NCBI RefSeq assembly: GCF_025822245.1
Contig: NZ_JACKTL010000020.1
Coordinates: forward strand, 124,001 to 188,000
DNA: 64,000 nucleotides
DNA from: Mycolicibacterium hodleri
GTDB taxonomy: Bacteria > Actinomycetota > Actinomycetes > Mycobacteriales > Mycobacteriaceae
Reading direction: 5' to 3'
Under the pieces are notes generated by a model. It saw nothing but the letters and a program-made list of their open reading frames with translations, was not told the DNA's origin and did not search any database. The first letter of the stretch is position 1; every line of letters begins with the position of its first letter. Of the stretch, positions 55,779 through 64,000 are shown one piece after another. Position numbers and translations under genes: made by a program.

Positions 55779-57436
55779 TTCGTTGGCCATCGCTACCGGT
55801 ACCTCGGGTGCCGGTGCGGTGGAGGCGTGGTCTCAGGCGGAGTCCGCCGCGTGCGCTCGCAAGGTCGCGGCCATGGCCGGGATGCTCGAGGCCGCCTACG
55901 CCGCGTCCGGGTCGGCGTCTCGGGACCTGTGGTGTGTCGACGACTTCGATGCCGTGGCCGCCCACGTCGGGGCGGTTCTGCGGATTACCCCCGGGGCCGC
56001 GTCCAACCAGTTGTTGATCGCCGTGGCCCTGCATGAACGGTTTCCTCAGGTGGCCGCGGTGTTCGCCGAGGGTCTGATCACCTATCAGCTGGTGAAGGCG
56101 GTGGTGCAGCGCGGTGCGCCGGTCGTCGACCCCGAGGCGCTGCGGGCGCTCGACGCCATGCTGGCGGCGGCGCTGAGCACCCGGGAACCCATGTCGGTGG
56201 CGACACTCGAGAAGACGATCGACGGGTTCGTCGCCCAAGTCGACCCGCAAGCGGTCATCCGCACCGAGACTAGGGCCCGGGGCCGCTCGGTGGAGGTGGG
56301 TGAGGAGGACGGCAGCGGGATGGCGACGGTGTTCGCGACGTTGTTCGCCCACGACGCGAAGGCGTTCGACGCCCGGATCGACGCGTTGGCCCGCACCGTC
56401 TGCCCAGCTGATCCCCGCACCCTGGATCAGCGCCGCTCCGACGCGATGGGCGCACTGTCCCACGGCGCGGACCGCCTCGCGTGCCTCTGCGAGTCCGAGG
56501 ATTGCCCGGCCGGGGAGAACCCGCCCTCGACGGGGGTGGTGGTCTACGTGATCGCCAGCCAGGAAACGCTCACCCTCGACGAGCGGCCGCCGGTGCCGGC
56601 CACCCCGGCACCTGATTCGTCAACGGATGACGGCGGATGCACCGGCGATGGACAAACTGAGACCGCCGAGGGCACCGACGCTGCCGACGACTCGGCGACC
56701 GCCAACCAGGCTGACGCGGCAGAGGAGTCGGCCCCCGCGCCGGCCCCCGTCGACGAGCGCACCGCCCTCGACGGCGAACCCCCGGCCATGTTCACCAAGC
56801 CGCTGCGCGAGCTGACCCTCACAGAAGCCCTCACCCCCCCCCGGGCGGCTGGCGGGCCTGCGGCCGGCGACGATGATGGGTGGACAGTTCCTGCCCGGCG
56901 CGATCGCCTGCCGGGCCATGGTTGGGGCGACGATCACCGCGATCGTGCACCCCGGCCAAGCCCCACCGGAACCCCGGTATCGACCGTCGAGGAAGTTGGC
57001 CGACTTCATCAGATGCCGCGACATGACGTGCCGCTTCCCGGGCTGCCGAGCACCGGCGACGAATTGTGACCTCGACCATACGATTCCGTGGCCCTGCGGG
57101 CCGACGGCGGCGTCCAACCTGAAGTGTCTATGCCGCCGACACCACTTGCTGAAGACCTTCTGGGGCGGCGGGAACGGTTGGCGGGATCAACAACTCGATG
57201 ACGGCACCATTGTGTGGACCGCACCCGACGGCCGCACCCACGTCACCACACCGAGCAGCCGACTACTGTTCCCCGAACTGTCCCAGCCCACCAGAACCGT
57301 TCAGGTGAGCGGCGTTCCAGCACGCCACGCGTCGGGCCTGACCATGCCGCGCCGCAAGACCACCCGCGCCCAAGACCGCGCCAGACGCGTCGCCGACGAG
57401 CGGGAAGTCAATCGCGTCCTGGACCACGATCCGTGA
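55771..57436 (+). pseudogene. DUF222 / HNH protein (13E12 family), frameshifted at a poly-C run
   Basis: The second 13E12-type gene of the window. The first part (432 residues to a stop at 57069) covers DUF222 and an Ala/Asp/Glu-rich low-complexity linker (about residues 268-340). The HNH part lies one frame over: CRDMTCRFPGC, CDLDHTIPWP and LCRRHHLLKTFW, then a basic tail to 57436. The switch is at nine C's (56834-56842); with eight, the frames join as TEALTPPGRLAGLRPATMMGG, which restores a typical family sequence. It is a frameshift mutation, a sequencing error, or a slippage-prone phase-variable site. TAGAGT and a LexA box cover the start. Confidence 0.85.
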
Positions 57437-57441
57437 CCCTG

Positions 57442-57882
57442 CTACGCAGGATCGAGCCGGAACACGGCCAATGTGCCTGCCAGCAACTCGAATTCATCGG
57501 GGGTGCCGTCGGTGACGAGGCCGCTGCGCCTGGCGAACCGGACTCCCACTGGGACTTTCCGGGCGAACGCTCTCAGCACCGGGCGAGAGTCGGCGGGGCT
57601 CACTTCGACGATCCGCACCAGGCGGCACCGCCGTCCCCGGCTCAGCGTGCCGCTTCCCGCTGCGCGGGCATTGGCCGCCCAGTCCGCACCTGGATACCCG
57701 GCGACGGTGTACAGCCCCCCGGCATGCTCGAACGGTGTCATCGGGGTGCTTCGAGGCTGGCCGGACTTGCGACCAGGGACCGTGAGCACCGCGGACGGTC
57801 CGACGGACACACCGAGCTTCTGCACGGCGACCATCACCTTGTTCACGGGCTTGAGCCACCGTGGGGGCCTCATTCCTGACAT
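57442..57882 (-). CDS. Deazaflavin (F420)-dependent nitroreductase-family protein (Ddn-like)
   Basis: A 146-residue split-barrel protein. Landmarks: RPPRWLKPVNKVMVAVQKLGV, LTVPGRKSGQPRSTPMTPFEHAGGLYTVAGYPGADWAANARAA, close to the mycobacterial deazaflavin-dependent oxidoreductase family. These reduce quinones or nitro compounds with F420H2. The substrate is open. It is divergent from the SigI-like gene and convergent with the DUF222 gene. Confidence 0.85.
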   Translation of the reverse strand: MSGMRPPRWLKPVNKVMVAVQKLGVSVGPSAVLTVPGRKSGQPRSTPMTPFEHAGGLYTVAGYPGADWAANARAAGSGTLSRGRRCRLVRIVEVSPADSRPVLRAFARKVPVGVRFARRSGLVTDGTPDEFELLAGTLAVFRLDPA

Positions 57883-57972
57883 CGGCGTTCCCTTCCTCGT
57901 CGTCGACGACGGTCCTCAACGTCGTCTGCAACCAAGGACGGTTCACCCCGCCGAAGAGTTACCACGATCTGC

Positions 57973-57999
57973 TGTAACTTTTCTCGTCGCCGGTTCGTC
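57973..57999 (+). promoter_or_regulatory. Possible ECF autoregulatory promoter before the SigI-like gene
   Basis: TGTAACT (57973-57979), a 16-bp spacer, and CGTC (57996-57999). This resembles the TGTCACA/CGTC type of promoter recognised by SnoaL-fused ECF factors, matching 5 of 7 in the -35. Speculative. Confidence 0.3.
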
Positions 58000-58007
58000 C
58001 TACACGT

Positions 58008-58880
58008 ATGAGCCCACCGTCGTCCGGCGACCGCGCGATCGCCGCCGCATGGCGCGCACACCGCCCCCACCTGGTGAACCTGGCATATCAGATGTTGCAC
58101 GACGTCGGTGAGGCCGAAGACGTCGCGCAGGAGGCGTTCCTCCGGTTGTCCGGCGTAGGCCTCGACGAGATCGACGACGTCCGCGGTTGGCTGACGGTGG
58201 TGGCGGGACGCCTCTGTCTCGATCAATTGCGTTCGGCTCGTGTGCGTTTGGTGAGCAAGATGTCGCCCGCCGAGGAGGCGCGCCTGGTGCCGGTCGACCA
58301 CACCGACGACCCCGCGGACCACGTCACCCTCGACGACGAGGTCAGCTCCGCGTTGCTGGAGGTGCTCCGGCGCCTCAGTCCCGCCGAGCGGGTGGCGTTC
58401 ATCTTGCACGACGTGTTCGCGGTTCCATTCGACGACATCGCCGAGAGCGTCGGCAGGCCCGTGGGCACGTGCCGGCAGCTCGCCCGGCGGGCACGCATGA
58501 AGTTCAGCACCGCCGCTGCCCGGCCGGTCGACGTTGCCGCAGGCGAACACCGGCGGGTCACCGAGGCCTTCATCACCGCCTGCGCCAACGGTGACGTGTC
58601 CGCGCTGACGTCGCTGCTGGACACCTCGGTGTGGGGCGTGGGTACCGTGTTGGCCCACCCGGCGCCAGTGCCTCAGGTGAACCACGGGCCGGACGACGTC
58701 GTCGCAAACCTGTTGCGTCACCTCGGTTCTCGGGCAACATTGGTGTTCGGGCCGCCCGGGGAGGACGTCGTGCTCGCGTTCGATCGTGGTCGGCTGTTTG
58801 CGGTGATCGTGCTGACCATCCGCGACGGGCTGGTGACGAAGATCGAGGCCACCGCCGATCCGTCGGCCCGCCAGACGTGA
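58008..58880 (+). CDS. sigI: ECF sigma factor with SnoaL-like C-terminus (SigI-type)
   Basis: A 290-residue sigma factor. Region 2 is HLVNLAYQMLHDVGEAEDVAQEAFLRL and region 4 LSPAERVAFILHDVFAVPFDDIAESVGRPVGTCRQLARRAR. From about residue 175 a SnoaL/NTF2-like domain (FITACANGDVSALTSLLD) replaces an anti-sigma factor. Length and order match mycobacterial SigI. No anti-sigma gene is adjacent, as expected for this class. It is convergent with the fasciclin genes, which are instead expected to use SigK. Confidence 0.88.
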   Translation: MSPPSSGDRAIAAAWRAHRPHLVNLAYQMLHDVGEAEDVAQEAFLRLSGVGLDEIDDVRGWLTVVAGRLCLDQLRSARVRLVSKMSPAEEARLVPVDHTDDPADHVTLDDEVSSALLEVLRRLSPAERVAFILHDVFAVPFDDIAESVGRPVGTCRQLARRARMKFSTAAARPVDVAAGEHRRVTEAFITACANGDVSALTSLLDTSVWGVGTVLAHPAPVPQVNHGPDDVVANLLRHLGSRATLVFGPPGEDVVLAFDRGRLFAVIVLTIRDGLVTKIEATADPSARQT

Positions 58881-58920
58881 CGACGGGGCGGCCCAGGCCG
58901 AAGCCCGGACCGCCCCGTCG
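58881..58920. terminator. Bidirectional hairpin between sigI and the fasciclin genes
   Basis: A perfect 11-bp inverted repeat (CGACGGGGCGG at 58881-58891 with its complement at 58910-58920) and an 18-nt loop, placed between two convergent genes. It lacks a T tract, as many mycobacterial terminators do. Confidence 0.6.
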
Positions 58921-58935
58921 GCGGAACGTCGTTAC

Positions 58936-59547
58936 TTACATCGCCGGGGGAGCCGGCGGCATCAGAACGGTGTCGATCATGTAGACCGTGGCGTTGGCGG
59001 TCTGTACGCCACCGCACACCAGGCCGGCGTCGTTGACCTTGAGGTCCGAGCCCATGCCGGTCACGGTGACCTCGCCGCCCTCGACGGTCTTGTGGGTGCC
59101 GACGACCTGCTCGGGGCTCAGCCTGCCCGGAACCACGTGGTAGGTCAGGATGCTGGTCAGCAGCGGCGCGTCGACCTTGAGCTTGTCGATGGTCGCCGGA
59201 TCGATCTTCTTGAACGCGTCGTCGGTCGGAGCGAACACCGTGAACTCACCACTGTTCAGCGTGTCCACCAGGTTCACCTGCGGGTTGAGCTTGCCCGACA
59301 GCGCCGCGGTCAGCGTGGTCAGCATCGGGTTGTTCGACGCCGCGACCGCGACGGGATCCATCGACATGCCTTGCACCGAACCGGGTCCGGTGGGAACTTC
59401 CTGCGCGTAGGCGGCACAGCTGTTGCCGACGAGTCCCTCTGCCGGCGCTGCCTGGGCGACGCCGGTGGAGGCCAGCAACCCGGCCACGGCCAGCGCCGCG
59501 ATCGAGGTGCCGGTGACGGCCTTCATGGTCTTCTCAGTGAGTTTCAT
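58936..59547 (-). CDS. mpt70: Secreted fasciclin-domain protein, MPT70-like
   Basis: A 203-residue protein with a cleavable signal peptide ending VAQAA (residue ~34) and one fasciclin (FAS1) domain. FAS1 landmarks: [33 protein letters not shown] and [15 protein letters not shown]. The soluble antigen MPT70/MPB70 is its counterpart. The start ATG 59547 fits an AAGAAAG 9 nt upstream; 59556 would add three residues. It lies 24 nt after the MPT83-like gene and is probably in one transcript with it. About two thirds of residues match that paralogue in the FAS1 domain. Confidence 0.88.
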   Translation of the reverse strand: MKLTEKTMKAVTGTSIAALAVAGLLASTGVAQAAPAEGLVGNSCAAYAQEVPTGPGSVQGMSMDPVAVAASNNPMLTTLTAALSGKLNPQVNLVDTLNSGEFTVFAPTDDAFKKIDPATIDKLKVDAPLLTSILTYHVVPGRLSPEQVVGTHKTVEGGEVTVTGMGSDLKVNDAGLVCGGVQTANATVYMIDTVLMPPAPPAM

Positions 59548-59571
59548 GCGATTCAACTTTCTTCGTTGGGT

Positions 59572-60261
59572 TTACTTGGCCGGGGGCATCAGGACGCTGT
59601 CGACCATGTAGACGGTCGCGTTGGCGGTCTTGACGCCACCACACACGAGTCCGGCCTGGTCGAACTTCAGGCCCTCGCCCGCACCGGTCACGGTGACCTC
59701 GCCACCCTCGACCGTCTTGTGCTTGCCGGCGACCTGCTCGGGGCTCAGCTGACCCGGGATCACGTGGTAGGTCAGGATGCTGGTCAGCAACGGCGCGTCG
59801 GTCTTCAGCTTCTCGAGGGTCGCGGCGTCGATCTTGGCGAACGCGTCGTCGGTCGGTGCGATCACGGTGAACTCGCCACCGTTGAGGGTGTCGACGAGGT
59901 TCACGCCGGGGTTGAGCTTGCCGGAGAGCGCCGAGGTCAGCGTGGTGAGCATCGGGTTGTTCGACGCCGCGGTGGCGACGGGATCCTTGGCCATGCCCGC
60001 GACGGAGCCGGCGCCCTCGGGGACCTGCTGGGCGTACGCGGCGCAGCCGGTGCCGACCAGACCCGCGGCGGGGTCGGCCGCGGCAGTCATGGGAGCGCTC
60101 GACGACGAGCTGCTCATCACGCTGGAGGACATGCTGCTGGCGCCGCTGGAGACGGAACTGGCGGTCGAGCTGGCTTCGTCCTTCGAGCACGCGGCGGTGC
60201 CCATGACGGCCACGGCGGTCAGGCCTAGCGCAGCAATCGCCTTGCGGTGTGCTGAGTTCAT
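59572..60261 (-). CDS. mpt83: Fasciclin-domain lipoprotein, MPT83-like
   Basis: A 229-residue lipoprotein (lipobox GTAAC, Cys25). A Ser/Ala/Met-rich linker (about 26-60), possibly glycosylated as in MPT83, precedes the FAS1 domain with [14 protein letters not shown] and [15 protein letters not shown]. The counterpart in M. tuberculosis is Rv2873, a surface lipoglycoprotein. It is the first gene of the pair, with two SigK-like promoters upstream. The intervening dipZ gene known from M. tuberculosis is absent. Confidence 0.9.
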   Translation of the reverse strand: MNSAHRKAIAALGLTAVAVMGTAACSKDEASSTASSVSSGASSMSSSVMSSSSSSAPMTAAADPAAGLVGTGCAAYAQQVPEGAGSVAGMAKDPVATAASNNPMLTTLTSALSGKLNPGVNLVDTLNGGEFTVIAPTDDAFAKIDAATLEKLKTDAPLLTSILTYHVIPGQLSPEQVAGKHKTVEGGEVTVTGAGEGLKFDQAGLVCGGVKTANATVYMVDSVLMPPAK

Positions 60262-60314
60262 GACGTGATCACTCCAATGTGTCAGGGACGGCTCGTGCCG
60301 CCGTCCTCATGGGG

Positions 60315-60342
60315 TCTTCGCGGTGACGGTGATCACGGATGG
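60315..60342 (-). promoter_or_regulatory. SigK-like promoter P2, CCATCC-N16-CGAAGA
   Basis: On the reverse strand CCATCC (60342-60337), a 16-nt spacer, then CGAAGA (60320-60315). It resembles the SigK promoter pattern CCATCC-N16/17-CGAA, 54 nt before the mpt83 start. Confidence 0.45.
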
Positions 60343-60372
60343 GAGGTGGACTGGCCCGTCATACCCGCGTCA

Positions 60373-60401
60373 CATTCGGGTTGCACCTTCGTCACGGATG
60401 G
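60373..60401 (-). promoter_or_regulatory. SigK-like promoter P1, CCATCC-N17-CGAATG
   Basis: On the reverse strand CCATCC (60401-60396), a 17-nt spacer, then CGAATG (60378-60373). This is the fuller match to the SigK pattern. Both copies share CCATCCGTGA, so they may be a local duplication. It lies about 110 nt upstream of the mpt83 start, overlapping the dxr promoter region. Confidence 0.5.
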
Positions 60402-60411
60402 GCCGACGCGG

Positions 60412-60417
60412 CACAAT
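60412..60417 (+). promoter_or_regulatory. -10 element for leaderless dxr
   Basis: CACAAT, exactly at -12 to -7 of GTG 60424. It is the same hexamer seen before rpsP and rplS. Confidence 0.5.
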
Positions 60418-60423
60418 GGAGCC

Positions 60424-61596
60424 GTGAACTCGGATCGCGTGCGCGTACTCGTACTTGGCAGCACCGGTTCCATCGGTACGCAGGCCCTCGAGGTGATTGC
60501 CGCCAACCCCGATCGGTTCGAGGTCGTCGGCCTGGCTGCCCGCGGCGGCACTCCGGATCTGCTGGCCCGCCAGCGCGCCGAGACCGGCGTGACCAACGTT
60601 GCGGTGGCCTCCGCCCAGGCCGCCGAGCAACTCGGGGACGTCACCTACGTCGGCGACGACGCGGCCACCCGCCTCGTCGAGAACACCGAGGCCGACGTCG
60701 TACTCAACGCACTCGTCGGAGCGCTGGGTTTGCGCCCGACCTTGGCCGCCCTCGAATCGGGTGCCCGGCTGGCGCTGGCCAACAAGGAGTCGTTGATCGC
60801 CGGCGGCCCGCTGGTGTTGAAGGCTGCCGCACCCGGGCAGATCGTGCCCGTGGACTCCGAGCACTCCGCCCTGGCGCAGTGTCTCCGCGGCGGTACCGCC
60901 GACGAGGTCGCCCGGCTGGTGCTTACGGCGTCGGGTGGACCGTTCCGCGGCTGGCCGGCCGCCGACCTGGAAGGCGTCACGCCCGAGCAGGCCGGGGCGC
61001 ATCCCACGTGGTCGATGGGTCCGATGAACACGCTCAACTCGGCGTCGCTGGTGAACAAGGGCCTCGAGCTGATCGAGACCCACCTCCTGTTCGGCGTGCC
61101 CTACGACCGCATCGACGTCGTGGTCCATCCGCAGTCGATCGTGCACTCGATGGTCACCTTCGTCGACGGTTCGACCATCGCCCAGGCGAGTCCCCCCGAC
61201 ATGAAGCTGCCGATCGCCCTGGCGCTGGGGTGGCCGGCGCGTGTCCCCGGAGCAGCGCCGGCGTGTGACTTCACCACGGCCTCCACCTGGTCGTTCGAAC
61301 CGCTGGACGACGCGGTCTTTCCGGCCGTGGCGCTTGCGCGCGAGGCGGGCACCCGGGGTGGTTGCCTGACCGCGGTCTACAACGCCGCCAACGAAGAGGC
61401 GGCGGAGGCGTTCCTCGCCGGGCGCATCCGATTCCCCGCCATCGTCGGAATCGTGGCCGAGGTGCTGCGCGCTGCCGACCAGTGGTCGGCGGAACCGGCT
61501 ACCGTGGACGACGTACTCGCCGCGCAGGACTGGGCCAGGGCCACGGCCGGCGTCGCGGTGACCAGGGCAGCACAGGAGGTCGTAGCAACCAGATGA
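60424..61596 (+). CDS. dxr: 1-deoxy-D-xylulose 5-phosphate reductoisomerase
   Basis: A 390-residue NADPH-dependent enzyme, the second step of the MEP isoprenoid pathway. Nucleotide loop [18 protein letters not shown], then [43 protein letters not shown]-type [17 protein letters not shown] and [11 protein letters not shown]. Start GTG 60424 with CACAAT at -12 to -7; the preceding in-frame starts read into the mpt83 promoter region. Its stop overlaps rip1 in ATGA. Confidence 0.96.
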   Translation: MNSDRVRVLVLGSTGSIGTQALEVIAANPDRFEVVGLAARGGTPDLLARQRAETGVTNVAVASAQAAEQLGDVTYVGDDAATRLVENTEADVVLNALVGALGLRPTLAALESGARLALANKESLIAGGPLVLKAAAPGQIVPVDSEHSALAQCLRGGTADEVARLVLTASGGPFRGWPAADLEGVTPEQAGAHPTWSMGPMNTLNSASLVNKGLELIETHLLFGVPYDRIDVVVHPQSIVHSMVTFVDGSTIAQASPPDMKLPIALALGWPARVPGAAPACDFTTASTWSFEPLDDAVFPAVALAREAGTRGGCLTAVYNAANEEAAEAFLAGRIRFPAIVGIVAEVLRAADQWSAEPATVDDVLAAQDWARATAGVAVTRAAQEVVATR

Positions 61597-62822
61597 TGTT
61601 CGCACTGGGCATTGTGCTGTTCGCACTGGCCATCCTGGTCTCGGTGGCCCTGCACGAATGTGGCCACATGTGGGTGGCGCGCGCCACCGGAATGAAGGTG
61701 CGTCGCTACTTCGTCGGCTTCGGACCCACGGTCTGGTCGACGAAGCGACGCAACCGGATCGGCTACACCGAGTACGGCCTCAAGGCGGTTCCGCTGGGCG
61801 GCTTCTGCGACATCGCGGGCATGACGTCGGTGGAGGAATTGGCGCCCGAGGACCGGCCGTACGCCATGTTCCGCCAGAAGGTGTGGAAGCGGGTCGCGGT
61901 GCTCTTCGCGGGTCCTGCGATGAACTTCGCCATCGGCCTGGTCCTGCTCTACGCCATCGCGGTGGTGTGGGGACTGCCCAATCTGCACCCGCCGACGGCC
62001 GCCATCGTGGGCGAGACCTCGTGCGTGTCGTCCGAGGTCACCAAGGGCAAGCTGGGCGACTGCACCGGACCCGGTCCCGCGGCGATGGCGGGCATCAAGG
62101 CCGGTGACACGGTCGTCAAGGTCGGCGACACCGACGTGAACACCTTCGAGCAGATGGTCGCCGCCGTGCGCAAGCTGAACGCGCCGACGCCGTTCGTGGT
62201 GCAACGCACCGAGAACGGCCGGACCGAGGAGTTCACCACCACGGTCGACGTCACCAAGGCCCAGCGCTGGACCAAGGAGGGCAACGGCGCTCCCACGCAG
62301 GTCGGTGCCGTCGGCATCGCCGGCGCTCAATTCGGTCCCACGCAGTACAACCCGCTCTCGGCGGTGCCGGGCACGGTCGCGTTCACCGGCGACCTGATGG
62401 TCGAGCTCGGCAAGTCGCTAGCCAAGATCCCCACCAAGATCGGGGCGCTGTGGACGTCCATCGGCGGTGGTGAGCGCGATCCGGAGACGCCCATCAGCGT
62501 CGTCGGCGCGAGCATCATCGGTGGCGACACCGTCGACGCCGGACTGTGGGTGGCGTTCTGGTTCTTCCTGGCTCAGCTGAACTTCGTCCTCGGCGCGATC
62601 AACCTGCTGCCGTTGCTGCCATTCGACGGCGGCCACATCGCGATTGCCGTCTACGAGAAGGTCCGCAATATGATTCGTGCGGCACGCGGCAAGGTCGCCG
62701 GCGCGCCCGTGAACTACCTCAAGCTGATGCCCGCCACCTACGTCGTGCTCGTCATCGTCGGCGGCTACATGCTGCTGACCGTGACCGCAGACCTGGTCAA
62801 CCCGATCAGGCTGTTCCAATAG
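61593..62822 (+). CDS. rip1: Intramembrane zinc metalloprotease, site-2 (Rip1-like)
   Basis: A 409-residue M50 protease. HECGH (21-25) in the first membrane segment, a PDZ domain at about 125-200, and the [12 protein letters not shown] motif with the third metal Asp near residue 365. Rip1 cuts anti-sigma factors such as RskA, RsmA and RslA and controls envelope lipids in M. tuberculosis. It is coupled to dxr by a 4-nt overlap (ATG 61593) and followed by ispG after 19 nt, the conserved Rv2870c-2868c order. Confidence 0.95.
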   Translation: MMFALGIVLFALAILVSVALHECGHMWVARATGMKVRRYFVGFGPTVWSTKRRNRIGYTEYGLKAVPLGGFCDIAGMTSVEELAPEDRPYAMFRQKVWKRVAVLFAGPAMNFAIGLVLLYAIAVVWGLPNLHPPTAAIVGETSCVSSEVTKGKLGDCTGPGPAAMAGIKAGDTVVKVGDTDVNTFEQMVAAVRKLNAPTPFVVQRTENGRTEEFTTTVDVTKAQRWTKEGNGAPTQVGAVGIAGAQFGPTQYNPLSAVPGTVAFTGDLMVELGKSLAKIPTKIGALWTSIGGGERDPETPISVVGASIIGGDTVDAGLWVAFWFFLAQLNFVLGAINLLPLLPFDGGHIAIAVYEKVRNMIRAARGKVAGAPVNYLKLMPATYVVLVIVGGYMLLTVTADLVNPIRLFQ

Positions 62823-62841
62823 CCCTGAGAAAGAAGTCATC

Positions 62842-64000
62842 ATGACCGTCGGTCTGGGATTGCCGGTACCGCCCCCGCCGACGCTGGCCCCTCGTCGCAA
62901 GACGCGCCAGCTGATGGTGGGCGACGTGGGCGTCGGCAGCGACTACCCGATCTCGGTGCAGTCGATGTGCACCACCAAGACCCACGACATCAACGCGACG
63001 CTGCAGCAGATCGCCGAGCTGACGGCGTCGGGGTGTGACATCGTCCGGGTGGCCTGCCCCAGGCAGGAGGACGCCGACGCGCTGCCGATCATCGCCAAGA
63101 AGGCGAACATCCCGGTCATCGCGGACATCCACTTCCAGCCGAAGTACATCTTCGCCGCCATCGACGCCGGATGTGCCGCGGTTCGGGTGAACCCCGGCAA
63201 CATCAAGGAGTTCGACGGGCGGGTCGCGGAGGTCGCCAAGGCCGCCGGTGCGGCGGGCATCCCGATCCGCATCGGCGTCAACGCGGGCTCGCTCGATCCG
63301 CGGCTCATGAAGAAGTACGGCAGGGCGACGCCGGAGGCGCTGGTCGAGTCGGCGTTGTGGGAGGCGTCGCTGTTCGAGGAGCACGGCTTCGGCAACATCA
63401 AGATCAGTGTCAAGCACAACGATCCGGTCGTCATGGTCGCGGCCTACGAGCAGCTCGCCGAGCGGTGCGACTATCCGCTGCACCTCGGCGTCACCGAGGC
63501 TGGGCCGGCGTTCCAGGGCACCATCAAGTCGGCCGTGGCCTTCGGCGCGTTGCTGGCCAAGGGCATCGGCGACACCATCCGGGTCTCGTTGTCGGCGCCT
63601 CCGGTGGAGGAGATCAAGGTCGGCAACCAGATCCTCGAGTCGCTCAACCTACGTCCGCGCGGGCTGGAGATCGTGTCCTGCCCGTCGTGTGGGCGGGCTC
63701 AGGTCGACGTGTACACGCTGGCCAACGAGGTGTCGGCGGGCCTGGAGGGCATGGACATTCCGTTGCGCGTGGCGGTGATGGGCTGCGTGGTCAACGGCCC
63801 CGGTGAGGCCCGTGAGGCCGACCTCGGCGTCGCCTCCGGCAATGGCAAGGGCCAGATCTTCGTCAAGGGCGAAGTGATCAAGACGGTGCCCGAGCAGATG
63901 ATCGTCGAGACGCTCATCGAGGAGGCGATGAAGATCGCCGCCGAGATGGATCCCGCACGTGGATCAGACGTCAGCGGCGCGCCCGTTGTGACCGTAAGCT
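62842..64000 (+). CDS. ispG: 4-hydroxy-3-methylbut-2-enyl-diphosphate synthase (IspG), 3' end outside window
   Basis: At least 386 residues; no stop is reached before the window edge, though family length suggests it lies within a few codons. TIM-barrel part [19 protein letters not shown] and the [4Fe-4S] ligands in [11 protein letters not shown] and [14 protein letters not shown]. It makes HMBPP from MEcPP in the MEP pathway. Its start follows a GAAAGAAG purine run. Confidence 0.95.
   Translation, partial: MTVGLGLPVPPPPTLAPRRKTRQLMVGDVGVGSDYPISVQSMCTTKTHDINATLQQIAELTASGCDIVRVACPRQEDADALPIIAKKANIPVIADIHFQPKYIFAAIDAGCAAVRVNPGNIKEFDGRVAEVAKAAGAAGIPIRIGVNAGSLDPRLMKKYGRATPEALVESALWEASLFEEHGFGNIKISVKHNDPVVMVAAYEQLAERCDYPLHLGVTEAGPAFQGTIKSAVAFGALLAKGIGDTIRVSLSAPPVEEIKVGNQILESLNLRPRGLEIVSCPSCGRAQVDVYTLANEVSAGLEGMDIPLRVAVMGCVVNGPGEAREADLGVASGNGKGQIFVKGEVIKTVPEQMIVETLIEEAMKIAAEMDPARGSDVSGAPVVTVS

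Overview
The window is a G+C-rich actinobacterial chromosome segment that reads as a fast-growing or environmental Mycobacterium (Mycolicibacterium type). The evidence is gene order: rpsP-khpA-rimM-trmD-lppW-rplS-lepB-rnhB-DUF2469, yraN-comM-dprA-viuB-xerC-M23-rpsB-tsf-amiC, pyrH-frr-cdsA-rlmN, and MPT70/MPT83-dxr-rip1-ispG follow the Rv2911-Rv2868c stretch of M. tuberculosis in order. Blocks absent from M. tuberculosis are inserted between these runs. No tRNA, rRNA, CRISPR array, prophage or insertion sequence was seen.

Layout. 1-2.0 kb: an edge-truncated DUF222/HNH (13E12-type) gene and a DacB2-like carboxypeptidase. 2.1-7.0 kb: a three-gene osmoprotectant (N-acetylglutaminylglutamine amide, NAGGN) locus whose first gene appears to start at ATT. 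7.0-13.1 kb: ribosome/tRNA-modification and secretion housekeeping genes. 13.1-16.7 kb: SDR, HAD phosphatase, CoA-transferase and thioesterase. 16.7-23.4 kb: a ferric-iron ABC transporter operon that ends in an unusual adenylation-carrier-acyltransferase fusion, divergent from a hemophore-like gene across an IdeR-like box. 23.4-25.8 kb: TetR/aldo-keto reductase pair with twin operators, and a lipoprotein. 25.9-34.7 kb: yraN-comM-dprA, a secreted glycosidase, a siderophore-interacting flavoprotein, lactate monooxygenase, alcohol dehydrogenase, xerC and an M23 peptidase.

34.9-38.1 kb: rpsB-tsf, a strong terminator and an amidase. 38.2-45.5 kb: an inserted block with a MacB/FtsX-type ABC transporter, an amino-acid/amine permease, a copper amine oxidase, and a divergent MarR/methyltransferase pair with two palindromic operators. 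45.6-52.5 kb: pyrH-frr-cdsA, EamA transporter/LysR pair, rlmN, WS/DGAT and DUF2631. 52.6-58.9 kb: photolyase, PuuE-like deacetylase, SDR, a second DUF222 gene broken at a poly-C run, an F420-type reductase and a SigI-like sigma factor. 58.9-64.0 kb: two tandem fasciclin antigens behind SigK-like promoters, then dxr, rip1 and ispG (MEP pathway genes flanking an intramembrane protease), the last cut by the window end.

Regulation is unusually legible. Two LexA-like boxes sit over the start codons of both DUF222 genes. IdeR-like, TetR, MarR and LysR sites can be read in the divergent intergenic regions. Many genes look leaderless, with a YAnnnT hexamer at -12 to -7 of the start codon. The best candidates for new biology are the iron-linked A-carrier-AT3 fusion operon, the ATT start of the NAGGN amidotransferase, and the MarR-methyltransferase and amine-oxidase block.
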